From Aspidapion aeneum (Eukaryota; Arthropoda; Insecta; Coleoptera; Brentidae), in NCBI GenBank assembly GCA_963576565.1, contig OY755038.1, positions 14,213,756 to 14,277,755 on the forward strand: a DNA stretch of 64,000 nt, written 5' to 3'. Both the position numbers and the translations under genes were made by a program. Of the stretch, positions 34,057 through 45,744 are shown one piece after another (position 1 is the stretch's first letter; each line of letters starts with the position of its first letter). The notes under the pieces are model-generated. The model saw only the letters and a program-made list of their open reading frames with translations. It had not been told where the DNA came from and did no database searches.

Positions 34057-34424
34057 TCATATTGGGTTAAAATCATTTGAGGTGTTCTTGGGTTATCGTG
34101 TATTGAGACAGACAATTTATTTTATTATCCGATCTAGGTGTAATACACATTTATTAAAATTTTAAAAATAAAATGTTCATGTTTTCAATAGTCCACTTCT
34201 TGTATGGTGACAAGTCAAGTAATAATTCTCACCCTAAAAACATGTTTCAGATTGTCCGCCCTTTGACGAGTGCGACCGCGTGCGCCTGTAGCAATTTATG
34301 AAGGTAACCTTTGACAACATTGCAAAGCTTTCTGCGGGACTAGGGCGTATCGCGGTTTCTTTTTAATAAATGCTATACTCTATCTGTTTTTTATCTTCCT
34401 ATCGAAATATTTTGTTTTAACCAG
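34057..34424. other. Spacer
   Basis: Nothing recognised. Confidence 0.35.
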
Positions 34425-35110
34425 TGTTCTACAGATTATACGATTTTCTTCTCAATTCTGTTTGCATTTATTTTCTTATAAATTAATTATTACTGATCCG
34501 ATTTCAATCGATTGATCTTTAAATAACATTACCAAAATTTACCGCCCCCTGCAAATCCAAAATAGAGGACAGCATTAAATTTGATTCTTTAAAATTCTTA
34601 TGTTTCTAGAAAACTCTTTAAATAAATTAAAGGTATAGTGGTTTTTGAAATAGTAATTATAGTTTCAACCATTGTTTTAAAGATTATATTTTTGTCTTTT
34701 ACATTTTCTTATAAATTTATTGTGATTGAACCGATTTCACAGAAATAAGATCATAATGGTAAGAATCGATTACTCCTTGCAGATTACTAAATTGAGATTT
34801 GCCGCTATCATAAAATCTAAACAGGCAATCGTTAGAACAAATACTTATATTTTGGGAGCTACTACTGATTGTGCGTGGTTGACCAGATCATTTTTAGAAA
34901 TTCAAAAGAAGAACATGAAATATGGTCCCTACATAAAGAACAGCGATCCCTTATTATTTTAAGATCGGAAAATTTTATTAGTGATATTTAAATAACAGTC
35001 GATTTTACGATGAGACTTTATTTGGTTAAAATCGGTTCAGTAATAATAAATATATGAGGAAATAAACACAGATAGTTTTATTAAGTCAATCGTATACTCT
35101 AAAAAAATGG
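34425..35110. repeat. Fragment related to the 6.2-7.9 kb foldback element
   Basis: Shares the tandem subunit phrases ACAGATTATACGAT, TTTCTTATAAATT, TTTCAACCATTGTTTTA and AAAATCGGTTCAGTAATAAT with the inner part of the second foldback element, without its termini. Confidence 0.6.
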
Positions 35111-35149
35111 TTAAACACAATTTATTTAATAATTTTTATTTTGTTGCGT

Positions 35150-36345
35150 GTGTAATACCCTTTCATTTTGAAATTTGTATTGGAGATCTTGGCTTTAATT
35201 TATCTCAATTCTTTTTGCGGAATACCCCTTTCGCGTACTTGGCTTTTTTTACATGAAATGTTTTTGGATACTATTTAACTTTTAAAGTAGTAAAATATGC
35301 AAAATATTGTTCAAAAGTTGTGCAATGCCTTATTAAAAATGTTGAGGTTTTTTTTTATATTTTCCTATGGTTTTATAATAGTTCCTATCAGCCTTCTAAA
35401 GCTCACCTCTCTAGTGTTCCTGGAAGTAGGTAATGTTAATTTTACATAACTTTACATTGATAGGGAAGGAAAGTAAATTAAAATTTTGGTGTTTTTAAAT
35501 GTTTTCCTATTGTTTTATCATAGTTCCTATCAGCCTTCTAAAGCTCAGCTCTCTAGTGTTCCTGGAAGTATGTAATGTTAATTTTACTTAACTTTACATT
35601 TATAGGGAAGGAAAGTAAATTAAAATGTTGGTGTTTTTAAATTTTTTCCTATTGTTTTATCATAGTTCCTATCAGCCTTCTAAACCTCAGCTCTCTAGTG
35701 TTCCTGGAAGTAGGTAATGTTAATTTTACATAACTTTACATTTATAGGGAAAGAAAGTAAATTAAAATTTTGGTGTTTTCAAATTTTTTCCTATAGTTTT
35801 ATTATAGTTGCTATCAGTCTTCCAAAGCTCAGCTCTCTAGCGTTTCTGGAAGTGGAGAATGTTACTTTTACATAACTTTACATTTATAGGGGAGGGAAGT
35901 TAATTATAATTTGATGTTTTTTTAATTTTCTTTTGTAATTTTATCATATTTCCTATCAGTCTGCCAAAGCTCACCTCTCTAGCGCCTCTGTATGTGGGCT
36001 ATGTTACTTTTACATAACTTTACATGTATGGGGGAGTGGAGTGAATTAGAATTTTGGGGTTTTTTGATTTTTTCCAATGGTTTGGTCACAATTTTGTAGT
36101 AGAATTTTGATGATCTATACATGAGTGAGAGGCAATTTCGACGTTTTTTGAAATTTCGTAACTACTTTACTACCTGATGGAAGTTCGTGAAACTTGGAGG
36201 GATTGTTACCTCTATAAATATTTACGACTGTGCCAAGTTTGAGTTTCGTAGCTCATTCCGAATTAGAGTTTAAAATAGGTCAAATGTGGGCTGAAATGTT
36301 TCAAGAAAAGTTGGTACAGCAGTTTCCGCTCGAACTGTGCCCCCA
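35150..36345 (+). mobile_element. Repeat A, copy 2 with internal tandem units
   Basis: The start matches the end of the copy at 59.1 kb (CTTGGCTTT, GCGGAATACC, TTTCGCGTACTTGGCTTTTT, TTTACATGAAATGTTTTTGG). Five ~142-bp units follow, around CCTATCAGCCTTC and CTCTCTAGTGTTCCTGGAAG (spaced at about 35400, 35542, 35685, 35828 and 35968). The terminal module then has TTTCGTAACTACTTTACTAC and ends CTCGAACTGTGCCCCCAG. Non-coding. It runs straight into the 641-bp satellite. Confidence 0.8.
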
Positions 36346-39300
36346 GATTTGCATACGATTTCGGCATAGGCTCTAGAGAAAATAATTAAAAGTTCTTCTA
36401 GTAAAATACTGCAAATGTTGGTACTTTGATCTATGTCTAATGTAAACAATTACCCGGACTCTGTAATTTGTCTTGCACAATAAGTTTCGACTCAAATTGG
36501 AGCAAACAGCACAACTTCACTGAAATTATTATTTTGTCAATTAGATTTCATTGCTTGGGAAGTATTCGACATTGCTTAGAATTCGATGAATTTGTCGATA
36601 ATTTAGGCATTCTTGTGCGCAATTTTTTACCTTAAATTCAATTGTTTTATCTCTTATCTTAGGGACAAAACGACTTTTTTAAAAAAAGGGATGTTTGTTA
36701 GGATTTATCTCGTTATTTAAAAAGACACCTAACCTATTTCAGAGTTTTTAATACAAATCATTTTTATTTCGTTTTTTTTTGGCGGGACAAAAGTTTAAAA
36801 GTGCAAAAAATAACGTGTGTAACTAATTTCAAAAAAATCTGATACGGTATTAACATGACTTTGATAGACTAAAATTGAAATGCAATCAAATTTTGGCAAC
36901 TTTTTGACAACTCGTATTAGTTAATTTCAAGTATTTTACTTAAAGTACTCACAACTTTTGTTCTGGGGCAGTATGTATGTCGTATTTGCATACGATATCG
37001 GCATAGGCACACTAAAATAGAGATACAATTAGTTGTTCCTGTAAAATACTGCAAATGTTGGGACTTTGATTTATGTCTAATGTAAACTATTACCCGGACT
37101 CTGTAATTTGTCTTGCACAATAAGTTTCGACTCAAATTGGAGCAAACAGCACAACTTCGCTGAAATTATTATTTTGTCAATAAAATTTTATTGCTCAGGA
37201 AGTATTCGACATTGCTTAGAATTTGATACATTTATCGATATTTTAGGCATTCTTGTGCGCATTTTTTTACCTTAAATTCAATTGTTTTATCTCTTATCTT
37301 AGGGACAAAAATACTTTTTTCAAAAAAGGGATGCTTGTTAGGATTTATCTCGTTATTTAAAAAGGCACCTAACCTATTTCACAGTTTTTAATACGAATCA
37401 GTTTTATTTCGTTTTTTTTTTGGCGGGACAAATTTTAAAAGTGCCAAAAATAACGTGTGTAACTAATTTTAAAAACATCTGATACGGTATTGACATGAAT
37501 AATAGAATAAGATTGAAATGCAATCAAATTTTGGCAACTTTTTGACAACTCGTATTAGTTAATTTCAAGTATTTTACTTAAAGTACCTAACAACTTTGGT
37601 TCTGGGACAGTGTGTATGTCGTATTTGCATACGATATCGGCATAGACACACTAAAATAGAGATACAATTAGTTGTTCTTGTAAAATACTGCAAATGTTGG
37701 GACTTTGATCTATGTCTAATGTAAACAATTACCCGGACTCTGTAATTTGTCTTGCACAATAAGTTTCGACTCAAATTGGAGCAAAGAGCACAACTTCGCT
37801 GAAATTATTATTTTGTCAATTAAATTTCATTGCTCAGGAAGTATTCGACATTGCTTAGAATTTGATACATTTATCGATATTTTAGGCACTCTTGTGCGCA
37901 TTTTTTTACCTTAAATTCAATTGTTTTATCTCTTATCTTAGGGACAAAAATATTTTTTTAAAAAAAGGGATGTTTGTTAGGATTTATCTCGTTATTTAAA
38001 AAGGCACCCAACCTTTTTCACACTTTTTAATACGAATCAGTTTTGTTTCGTTTTTTTTTTGTCGGGACAAAAGTTTAAAATGCAAAAAATAACGTGTGTA
38101 ACTAATTTAAAAAAAATCTGATACGGTATTAACACGACTTTAAGAGACTAAAATTGAAATGCAATAAAATTTTGGCAACTTTTTGACAACTCGTATTAGT
38201 TAATTTCAAGTATTTTACTTAAAGTACCTAACAACTTTGGTTCTGGGACAGTGTGTATGTCGTATTTGCATACGATATCGGCATAGACACACTAAAATAG
38301 AGATACAATTAGTTGTTCTTGTAAAATACTGCAAATGTTGGGACTTTGATCTATGTCTAATGTAAACAATTACCCGGACTCTGTAATTTGTCTTGCACAA
38401 TAAGTTTCGACTCAAATTGGAGCAAAGAGCACAACTTCGCTGAAATTATTATTTTGTCAATTAAATTTCATTGCTCAGGAAGTATTCGACATTGCTTAGA
38501 ATTTGATACATTTATCGATATTTTAGGCACTCTTGTGCGCATTTTTTTACCTTAAATTCAATTGTTTTATCTCTTATCTTAGGGACAAAAATATTTTTTT
38601 AAAAAAAGGGATGTTTGTTAGGATTTATCTCGTTATTTAAAAAGGCACCCAACCTTTTTCACACTTTTTAATACGAATCAGTTTTGTTTCGTTTTTTTTT
38701 TGTCGGGACAAAAGTTTAAAATGCAAAAAATAACGTGTGTAACTAATTTAAAAAAAATCTGATACGGTATTAACACGACTTTAAGAGACTAAAATTGAAA
38801 TGCAATAAAATTTTGGCAACTTTTTGACAACTCGTATTAGTTAATTTCAAGTATTTTACTTAAAGTACCTAACAACTTTGGTTCTGGGACAGTGTGTATG
38901 TCGTATTTGCATACGATATCGGCATAGGCACACTAAAATAGAGATACAATTAGTTGTTCTTATAAAATACTGCAAATGTTGGGACTTTGATCTATGTCTA
39001 ATGTAAACAATTACCCGGACTCTGTAATTTGTCTTGCACAATAAGTTTCGACTCAAATTGGAGCAAACAACACAACTTCGCTGAAATTATTATTTTGTCA
39101 ATTAAATTTCATTGCTTGGGAAGTATTCGACATTGCTTAGCATTCGATAAATTTGTCGATAATTTAGGTATTCTTGTGCGCATTTTTTTACCTTAAATTC
39201 AATTGTTTTATCTCTTATCTTAGGGACAAAAATACTTTTTTCAAAAAAGGGATGCTTGTTAGGATTTATCTCGTTATTTAAAAAGGCACCTAACCTATTT

Positions 39301-39935
39301 CACAGTTTTTAATACGAATCAGTTTTATTTCGTTTTTTTTTGGCGGCACAAATTTTAAAAGTGCCAAAAATAACGTGTGTAACTAATTTCAAAAACATCT
39401 GATACGGTATTGACATGACCTTAATAGAATAAGATTGAAATGCAATCAAATTTTGGCAGCTTTTTGACAACTCGTATTAGTTAATTTCAAGTATTTTACT
39501 TAAAGTACCCACAACTTTTGTTCTGGGACAGTATGTATGTCGTATTTGCATACGATATCGGCATAGGCACACTAAAATAGAGATACAATTAGTTGTTCTT
39601 GTAAAATACTGCAAATGTTGGTACTTTGATCTATGTCTAATGTAAACAATTACCCTGTCTCTGTAATTTGTCTTGCACAATAAGTTTCGACTCAAATTGG
39701 AGCAAACAGCACAATTTCGCTGAAGATATTATTTTGTCAATAAAATTTCATTGCTTGTGAAGTATTCGACATCTTAGAATTCGATAAATTTATCGATATT
39801 TTAGGCATCCTTGTACGCATTTTTTTAACCTTGAATTAAATTGTTTTATCTCTTATTTTAGGGACAAAAGTAACTTAAAAAATATTGTTGTTGGGATGTT
39901 TGTTAGGATTTAGCTCGTTATTTAAAAAGACACCC
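36346..39935. repeat. Tandem satellite, ~641-bp monomer, about 5.6 copies
   Basis: The same 60-70-codon chance frame starts at 36917, 37574, 38215, 38856 and 39477 in the coordinate list, with spacings 657, 641, 641 and 621. Every unit carries TTTGCATACGATATCGGCAT, ACCCGGACTCTGTAATTTG and CTTATCTTAGGGACAAAA. The central units are nearly identical and the outer ones more diverged, as expected of arrays homogenised by unequal exchange. No coding role is supported. Confidence 0.95.
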
Positions 39936-39944
39936 CGTCACGAA

Positions 39945-40236
39945 AATACCAACTACTACCACTTTCGCTTAATTTCTACCACCAAAAAACCAACTACTTC
40001 AACCTTCGCTTAGCTTCTACCAGCAAAAAACCAACTACCACCTCCTTTGCTTATGATTGTAGTAGATGGTTTTTTGGTGGTAGAAGCTAAGGGAGGGTGG
40101 TAGTAGTTGATTTTTTGGTGGTAGGAGCTAAGGGAAGGTGGTAGGGGTTGAGTTTTTGGTAGTAGAAGCTAAGAGAAGGTGGTAGTAGTTGGTTTTTTCC
40201 TGGTAGAGGCTTGGGGAAGGTGGTAATAGTTGGTTT
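39945..40236. repeat. Minisatellite with strand switch, left part
   Basis: About 50-bp units of AAGCTAAGGGAAGGTGGTAG and GTTGGTTTTTTGGTG. From 39945 to about 40045 the units run as the complement (CCAACTACTACCAC, TTCGCTTA.TTCTACCA). From about 40055 they run in the forward sense, so there is an inversion point at about 40050. Confidence 0.85.
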
Positions 40237-40894
40237 TAGCTCACACTACTACTTACTATAGTAGTGTAATCAATGGTCATCCTACTTTTTTCGAGAAAAA
40301 AAAGTTGCTCCGATTTCAAAATTTTTTATATATCTTTGCGTTTCAGATGATTTTGAAACTTTTTTGTTGCGCCGTCTGTCTGTAACGACCAACGCGCATA
40401 ACTCAAAAATCGCTTGCCCGATTTTAATTAAATTTGGTACCTAGGCTGGGTCTCGGGTCGGAATGGTCCCATTTAAAAATGAACGAAATCCGTCAATCAC
40501 AAGCCAAATAATAGGGTAGGGGTAGATTTTAAAAATTAGAGTTTATGTGAAAATATGGCGTGTGTGATATCAAACGAAAGGTAATTGAGTCTGAAATTAA
40601 ACAAAATAAATTTTAGTTAAAAAAAAGGGTGGGGCTAGATTTAAAAAAATAGAGTTTAAGTGAAAATATGTCGTGTGTGATATCAAACGAAAGGTAATTG
40701 AGTCTGGAGTTAAACAAAATATATTTTGGTTTTAAAAAAGGGTGGGGGTAGATTTCAAAAATTAGTTAGTTAAAACATGGCTTGTGTGGTATCAAACGAA
40801 AGGTAATTGACCCTGGAGTTGAATAAAATATATTTCAGATTTTAGTTATATTAGCTCACACGAACACTAAAACTATAGTACCTAGTGTGAGCTT
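40237..40894 (-). mobile_element. Repeat family B, copy 4 inserted in the minisatellite
   Basis: Reverse orientation, with AGCTCACAC/GTGTGAGCT hairpins at both ends. The (CAGA)n stretch is nearly lost (only GTCTGTCTG). The left start phrase AATACTCTGCC is missing, and the hairpin abuts minisatellite DNA directly. This suggests that the AGCTCACAC hairpins are the true element ends. Confidence 0.8.
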
Positions 40895-41100
40895 AGAAGC
40901 TATGGGCAGGTGGTAGTGGTTGCCTTTTGGGTGAAGCTAAGGGAATGTAGAAGTAGTTGATTTTTGGTGGTAGAAGCTAGGGGAAGGTGGCAGTTATTGG
41001 TTTTTTTGCTGGTAGAAGCTTGGGGAAGGTGGTAGTAGTTGGTTTTTTGGTAATAGGAGCTAGGGAAAGGTGATAGTAGTTGGTTTTTTAGTGAAAAAAA
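40895..41100. repeat. Minisatellite, right part
   Basis: Continuation of the ~50-bp units after the family B insertion, all in forward sense. Confidence 0.8.
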
Positions 41101-42439
41101 TTATTTTTGAGATAAAAATGATCTGTTCCTAAGTGACAGATAGATAGGTAACTGTATAGGAGTTGTAGAAGCTTCAATTTATTAGTTAGGATTTGTTACG
41201 ACGTCAAACAATTCGCTCCGAGGACACGACATCAAAAAGTATAAAAAAATCAATCAGTAAAATTCTGGTCAGTAAAATAGGTAGACCCCAAAACTGGCGT
41301 CAAAACCTCCCATTGTACACGACACAAATAAATTGGAAAACAAAACAAAAACAATAGTTTTTGTGGCTAGAACAGCGTTGGATTTTCTTAGACCAATCAC
41401 AACACGTCGTGTCTAATCTTGTGGCGGGTGTGCTTTGACTTTAGTCGATTTCCAACGGATTATGGTAACCCCTTTTGGCGAGAAGGACCGATTTCCGAAA
41501 GAGTAATGCCAATTTTGGTTTGGCTGCAGCGACGCTAAATGCACCCGCAAGGTATTACATGAACTTAAGATTTTTCTTATAGAATAATTCCTTTTGTTTT
41601 AATTCTTGTTTCAATCTTTCATTTTCTCCTTCCTTGGAATTCATACCACATTCAACGGCAGAAGAAAAACGACATACCGACTTACGGAACTTAGAGCCTA
41701 CAATTTGCCTGTAAATATAGGTATCCTTTTAAATCTACATAAAACGGTCGTCAATACATTTCATTGCACACAGGACACGAAAAAATTGCAAAAACAGAGC
41801 AAAAAAATAGTTATAAAGATATATATAGAGTAAAAAAACCCATGGATTTGCTTGAACCAATCACAACAGGCCATTTTAAATCTGGTGGCGGTCTCAAGCT
41901 CCTTTAACAGTGCTTTGGCTTTATCCGATTTCGAACAGATTATGGTAACCTCTTTTGGCAAACTGGACTCATTTCCGGAGGAGTAATGCCATTTTTGGTT
42001 TAGCTGCAGCGAAGCTGAACGCACCCAAGCTATTACATAAACTTAAGATTTTTCTTACGGAGTTATTTCTTTTGTTTTAATATTTGTTACAATCTTTTAT
42101 TTTCTCCTTCCTTGGAATTCATACTACATAAACAGCAGAACAAAAACGACATACCTATCATTAGAAAAAGAGCCTACAATTTGCCTGTAAATATAGGTAT
42201 AATTTTGAATCTACTTAAAACTGTCGTCAATATATTTCATTGCACACAGGACACGAAAAAATTGCAAAAACGGAACAAAAAGAAATTTTGTGGGATTAAA
42301 AGACCCCTGGATTTGCTTGGACCAATCAAAACATGCCATTTTAAATCTGGTGGCGGTCTCCAGTACTTTAACAGTGGTTTGAAGCCGATTTCGAACGGAT
42401 TATGCTAACCTCTTTTGGCGAGCTGGGCCTATTTCCGAA

Positions 42440-43034
42440 CGGAATGGGACAACTGGGCGCCGCCAACTCGGCGCCGCCAAATGGGCACCGAGCCAACTCG
42501 GCGCCGCCAACTCGGCGCCGCCAACTGGGCGCCGGGCCAACTCGGCGCCGTACAAAATTATTTTTTTTTGATAAAATGTGTAGATGAAAAACAAAATATA
42601 TTATTTATATAAAAACATCTTTAAAATTTGTTTTTGTTAAGTAAAGTTAAATCCATTAAGTCGACTGTTGAATCTTGGTAGTTGTAGTGTTTGGTAACCC
42701 AGTAACACTACAATTTATGTTTTTTATTACAATAATGGCGGATCCAAAATGGCGGATTTCTTTATTTTTAAACCGATTTGTCTGAAATTTGACAGTCGAC
42801 TTAATGGATTTAACTTTACTTAACAAAAACAATTTTCAAAAAAACTGCGTTAAGGATTTTTTAAAGATGTTTTTATATAAATAATATAGCTTGATTTTTA
42901 TCTACATATTTTATCAAAAAAAAATTATCTTCGGCGCCGAGTTGGCCCGGCGGGAGCCCAGTTGTTGGCGCCGAGTTCGCCCGGCGCCTAGTTAGGGCGG
43001 CGCCGAGTTGGCGGCACCCACTTGTCCTAGACCG
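42440..43034. mobile_element. GC-rich palindromic element, copy 1
   Basis: 595 bp between CGG and CCG termini, flanked by the 9-bp duplication ATTTCCGAA (42431-42439 and 43035-43043), which is single in unoccupied monomers (e.g. 43975). The outer ~100 bp of each arm is built of GGCGCC-centred words (CAACTCGGCGCCGC and variants). The inner arms are AT-rich and mirrored (ACTTTACTTAACAAAAAC, CCATTAAGTCGAC). No protein. Long TIRs and a 9-bp duplication fit Mutator-like elements, with Merlin as an alternative. Confidence 0.85.
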
Positions 43035-44445
43035 ATTTCCGAAAGAGTAATGCCAATTTTGGTTTGGCTGCAGCGACGCTGAACGCACCCAAGCTATTAC
43101 ATAAAGTTAAGATTTTTCTTATAGAATGATTCCTTTTGTTTTACTATTTGTTACAATCTTTTTTTTCTCGTTCCTTGGAATTCATACTACATAAACAGCA
43201 GAACAAAAATGACATACCTATCATTAGAAAAAGAGCCTACAATTTGCCTGTAAATATAGGTAAAATTTTGAATCTACTTAAAACTATCGTCAATATATTT
43301 TATTGCACACAGGGCACGAAAAAAGTGCAAAAACGGAACAAAAAAATATTTTGTGGGCTTAAAAGACCCCTGGATTTGCTTGGACCAATCACAACATGCA
43401 ATTTCAAATCTGGTGGCGGTCTCAGGTACTTTAACAGTGGTTTGAAGCCGATTTCGAACGGATTATGCTAACCTCTTTTGGCAAGCTGGACCTATTTCTG
43501 AAAGAGTAATGCCAATTTTGGTTTGGCTGCAGCGACGCTGATCGCACCCAAGGTATTACATGAACCTAAGATTTTTCTTATAGAATGATTCCTTTTGTTT
43601 TAATTCTTGTTTCAATCTTTTATTTTCTCCTTCCTTGGCATTTATACTACATAAACGGCAGAATAAAAACGACATACCGACCATTAGAAGAAACTTAGAG
43701 GCTACAATTTGCCTGTAAATATAGGTATCATTTTAAATCTACATAAAACGGTCGTCAATACATTTCATTGCACACAGGACACGAAGAAATTGCAAAAACA
43801 GAGCAAAAAAATAGTTATAAAGATATATATATAGAGTAAAAAGACCCCTGGATTTGCTTGAACCAATCACAACAGGCCATTTTAAATCTGGTGGCGGTCT
43901 CAAGCTCCTTTAACAGTGCTTTGACTTTATCCGATTTTGAACAGATTATGGTAACCTCTTTTGGCAAACTGGACCCATTTCCGAAGGTGTAATGCCAATT
44001 TTGGTTTCGCTGCAGCGACGCTGAACGCACCCAAGCTATTACATAAAGTTAAGATTTTTCTTATGGAGTGATTCCTTTTGCTTTAATATTTGTTACAATC
44101 TTTTATTTTCTCCTTCCTTGGAATTCATACTACATAAACAGCAGAACAAAAACGACATACCTATCATTAGAAAAAGAGCCTACAATTTGCCTGTAGAAAT
44201 AGGTATAATTTTGAATCTACTTAAAACTATCGTCAATATATTTTATTGCACACAGGACACGAAAAAATTGCAAAAACGGAACAAAAAAATATTTTGTGGG
44301 GTTAAAAGACCCCTGGATTTGCTTGGACCAATCACAATATGCCATTTCAAATCTGGTGGCGGTCTTAAGTACTTTAACAGTGGTTTGAAGCCGATTTCGA
44401 ACGGATTATGCTAACCTCTTTTGGCGAGCTGGGCCTATTTCCGAA

Positions 44446-44995
44446 CGGAATGGGACAACTGGGCGCCGCCAACTCGGCGCCGCCAAATGGGCGCCGGGCC
44501 AACTCGGCGCCGGACTAATTTTTTTTTTTTGGATAAAATGTGTAGATGAAAAACAAAATATATTATTCATATAAAAACATCTTTAAAATTTGTTTTTGTT
44601 AAGTAAAGTTAAATCCATTCAGTCGACTGTTGAATCTTGGTAGTTGTAGTGTTTGGTAACCCAGTAACACTACAATTTACGTTTTTTATTACAATAATGG
44701 CGGATCCAAAATGGCGGATTTCTTTATTTTTAAACCGATTTGTCTGAAACTTGACAGTCGACTTAATGGATTTAACTTTACTTAACAAAAACAATTTTCA
44801 AAAAAATGCGTAAAGGATTTTTTAAAGATGTTTTTATATAAATAATATAGTTTGTTTTTTATCTACATATTTTATCAAAAAAAAAGTATCTTCGGCGCCG
44901 AGTTGGCCCGGCCGGAGCCCAGTTGGCGGCGCCGAGATCGCCCGGCGCCCAGTTAGGGCGGCGCCGAGTTGGCGGCGCCCACTTGTCCTAGACCG
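44446..44995. mobile_element. GC-rich palindromic element, copy 2
   Basis: 550 bp, same flanking ATTTCCGAA on both sides (44437-44445, 44996-45004) and same position in the monomer. It is 45 bp shorter because GGCGCC words were lost from the left arm. The identical insertion site and fixed offset show that it arose by duplication of the satellite block, not by a second insertion. Confidence 0.85.
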
Positions 44996-45744
44996 ATTTC
45001 CGAAAGAGTAATGCCAATTTTGGTTTGGCTGCAGCGACGCTGAACGCACCCAAGCTATTACATAAAGTTAAGATTTTTCTTATAGAATGATTCCTTTTGT
45101 TTTAATATTTGTTTCAATTTTTTATTTTTTCCTTCCTTGGAATTCATTTGTAATTTTGACTAACAATTGATCTAACCTTGTATTAAACTAATTAATTTCA
45201 CTTTTCGTTGCTCCATAAATCAGGTCAAATTATTAATAATTGGGTATAAAAAACAAAAACGAAAAACACAAGAAGAATGATACAAACATGGGAAATTGCG
45301 CACGAAGTCTCAAGGAAAAAGGAACAAATTTCGCAAATTGATAGAAAAATGTGCAGCAATTAAAGAAAAAAATTATATGTTGGACGCGTTTTCCCTTTGT
45401 ATTGTGTTGTGAACCCGTTTTAAGGCACTTTTTTGTTTAAAAAAATCTATGACTGTCAAAGACTAAGAAAAAATATTTATTGAAGGCTTATCTAAGCTTT
45501 TTAAATTATGAAGAACACGAATCATTTCAAGTCTGAAAACAGTTACCAATTAATTAGTATCAACGTCTGAAAACATGAGATCACCTTTTCGTCTAATTTG
45601 AGTTTTTACACCTTTGACAGTGTGAAAGAAGAATTATAGAGATCAGTTGGATGACTTGGTCGAGTTAATACCCTGAGAGTTTCTCGTTCTTGTATTGAGA
45701 CTCCACACACATGCATAGATGAAAGTTTTCCAAAAATGCATGTA

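Larger units (their letters stand above)
41340..45150. repeat. ~460-490-bp satellite with ~2.0-kb higher-order repeat
   Basis: Monomers share TTCCGAAAGAGTAATGCCAA, TGGCTGCAGCGACGCTGAA, CTTCCTTGGAATTCATACTA, GCCTACAATTTGCCTGTA and TGGATTTGCTTGGACCAATC. They recur at about 41490, 41975, 43039, 43497, 43981 and 45000. Two blocks are related at an offset of exactly 2006 bp (42112 and 44118; 42440 and 44446), which defines a higher-order repeat that includes an inserted palindromic element. The short Met-initiated frames in each monomer (NKNDIPIIRKRAYNLPV) stay open in several copies but vary at the ends and do not look like a conserved gene. Confidence 0.92.

Noticed and set aside
36917..39695. 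Five similar 66-72-codon minus frames as a gene family
   Set aside because: They recur because the 641-bp satellite repeats. No start context, domain or codon signature, and outer copies decay.
36346..39935. CRISPR-like array
   Set aside because: Repeat units are 641 bp with no short direct repeat/unique spacer pattern, in an animal genome.
42402..42594. Ala/Pro/Arg-rich frames on both strands at GGCGCC repeats
   Set aside because: They are translations of the palindromic transposon arms; all frames are open because GGCGCC words lack stops.
41606..44414. Repeated MEFILHKQQNKND frames as a gene cluster
   Set aside because: Satellite monomers; ends and frame vary from copy to copy.
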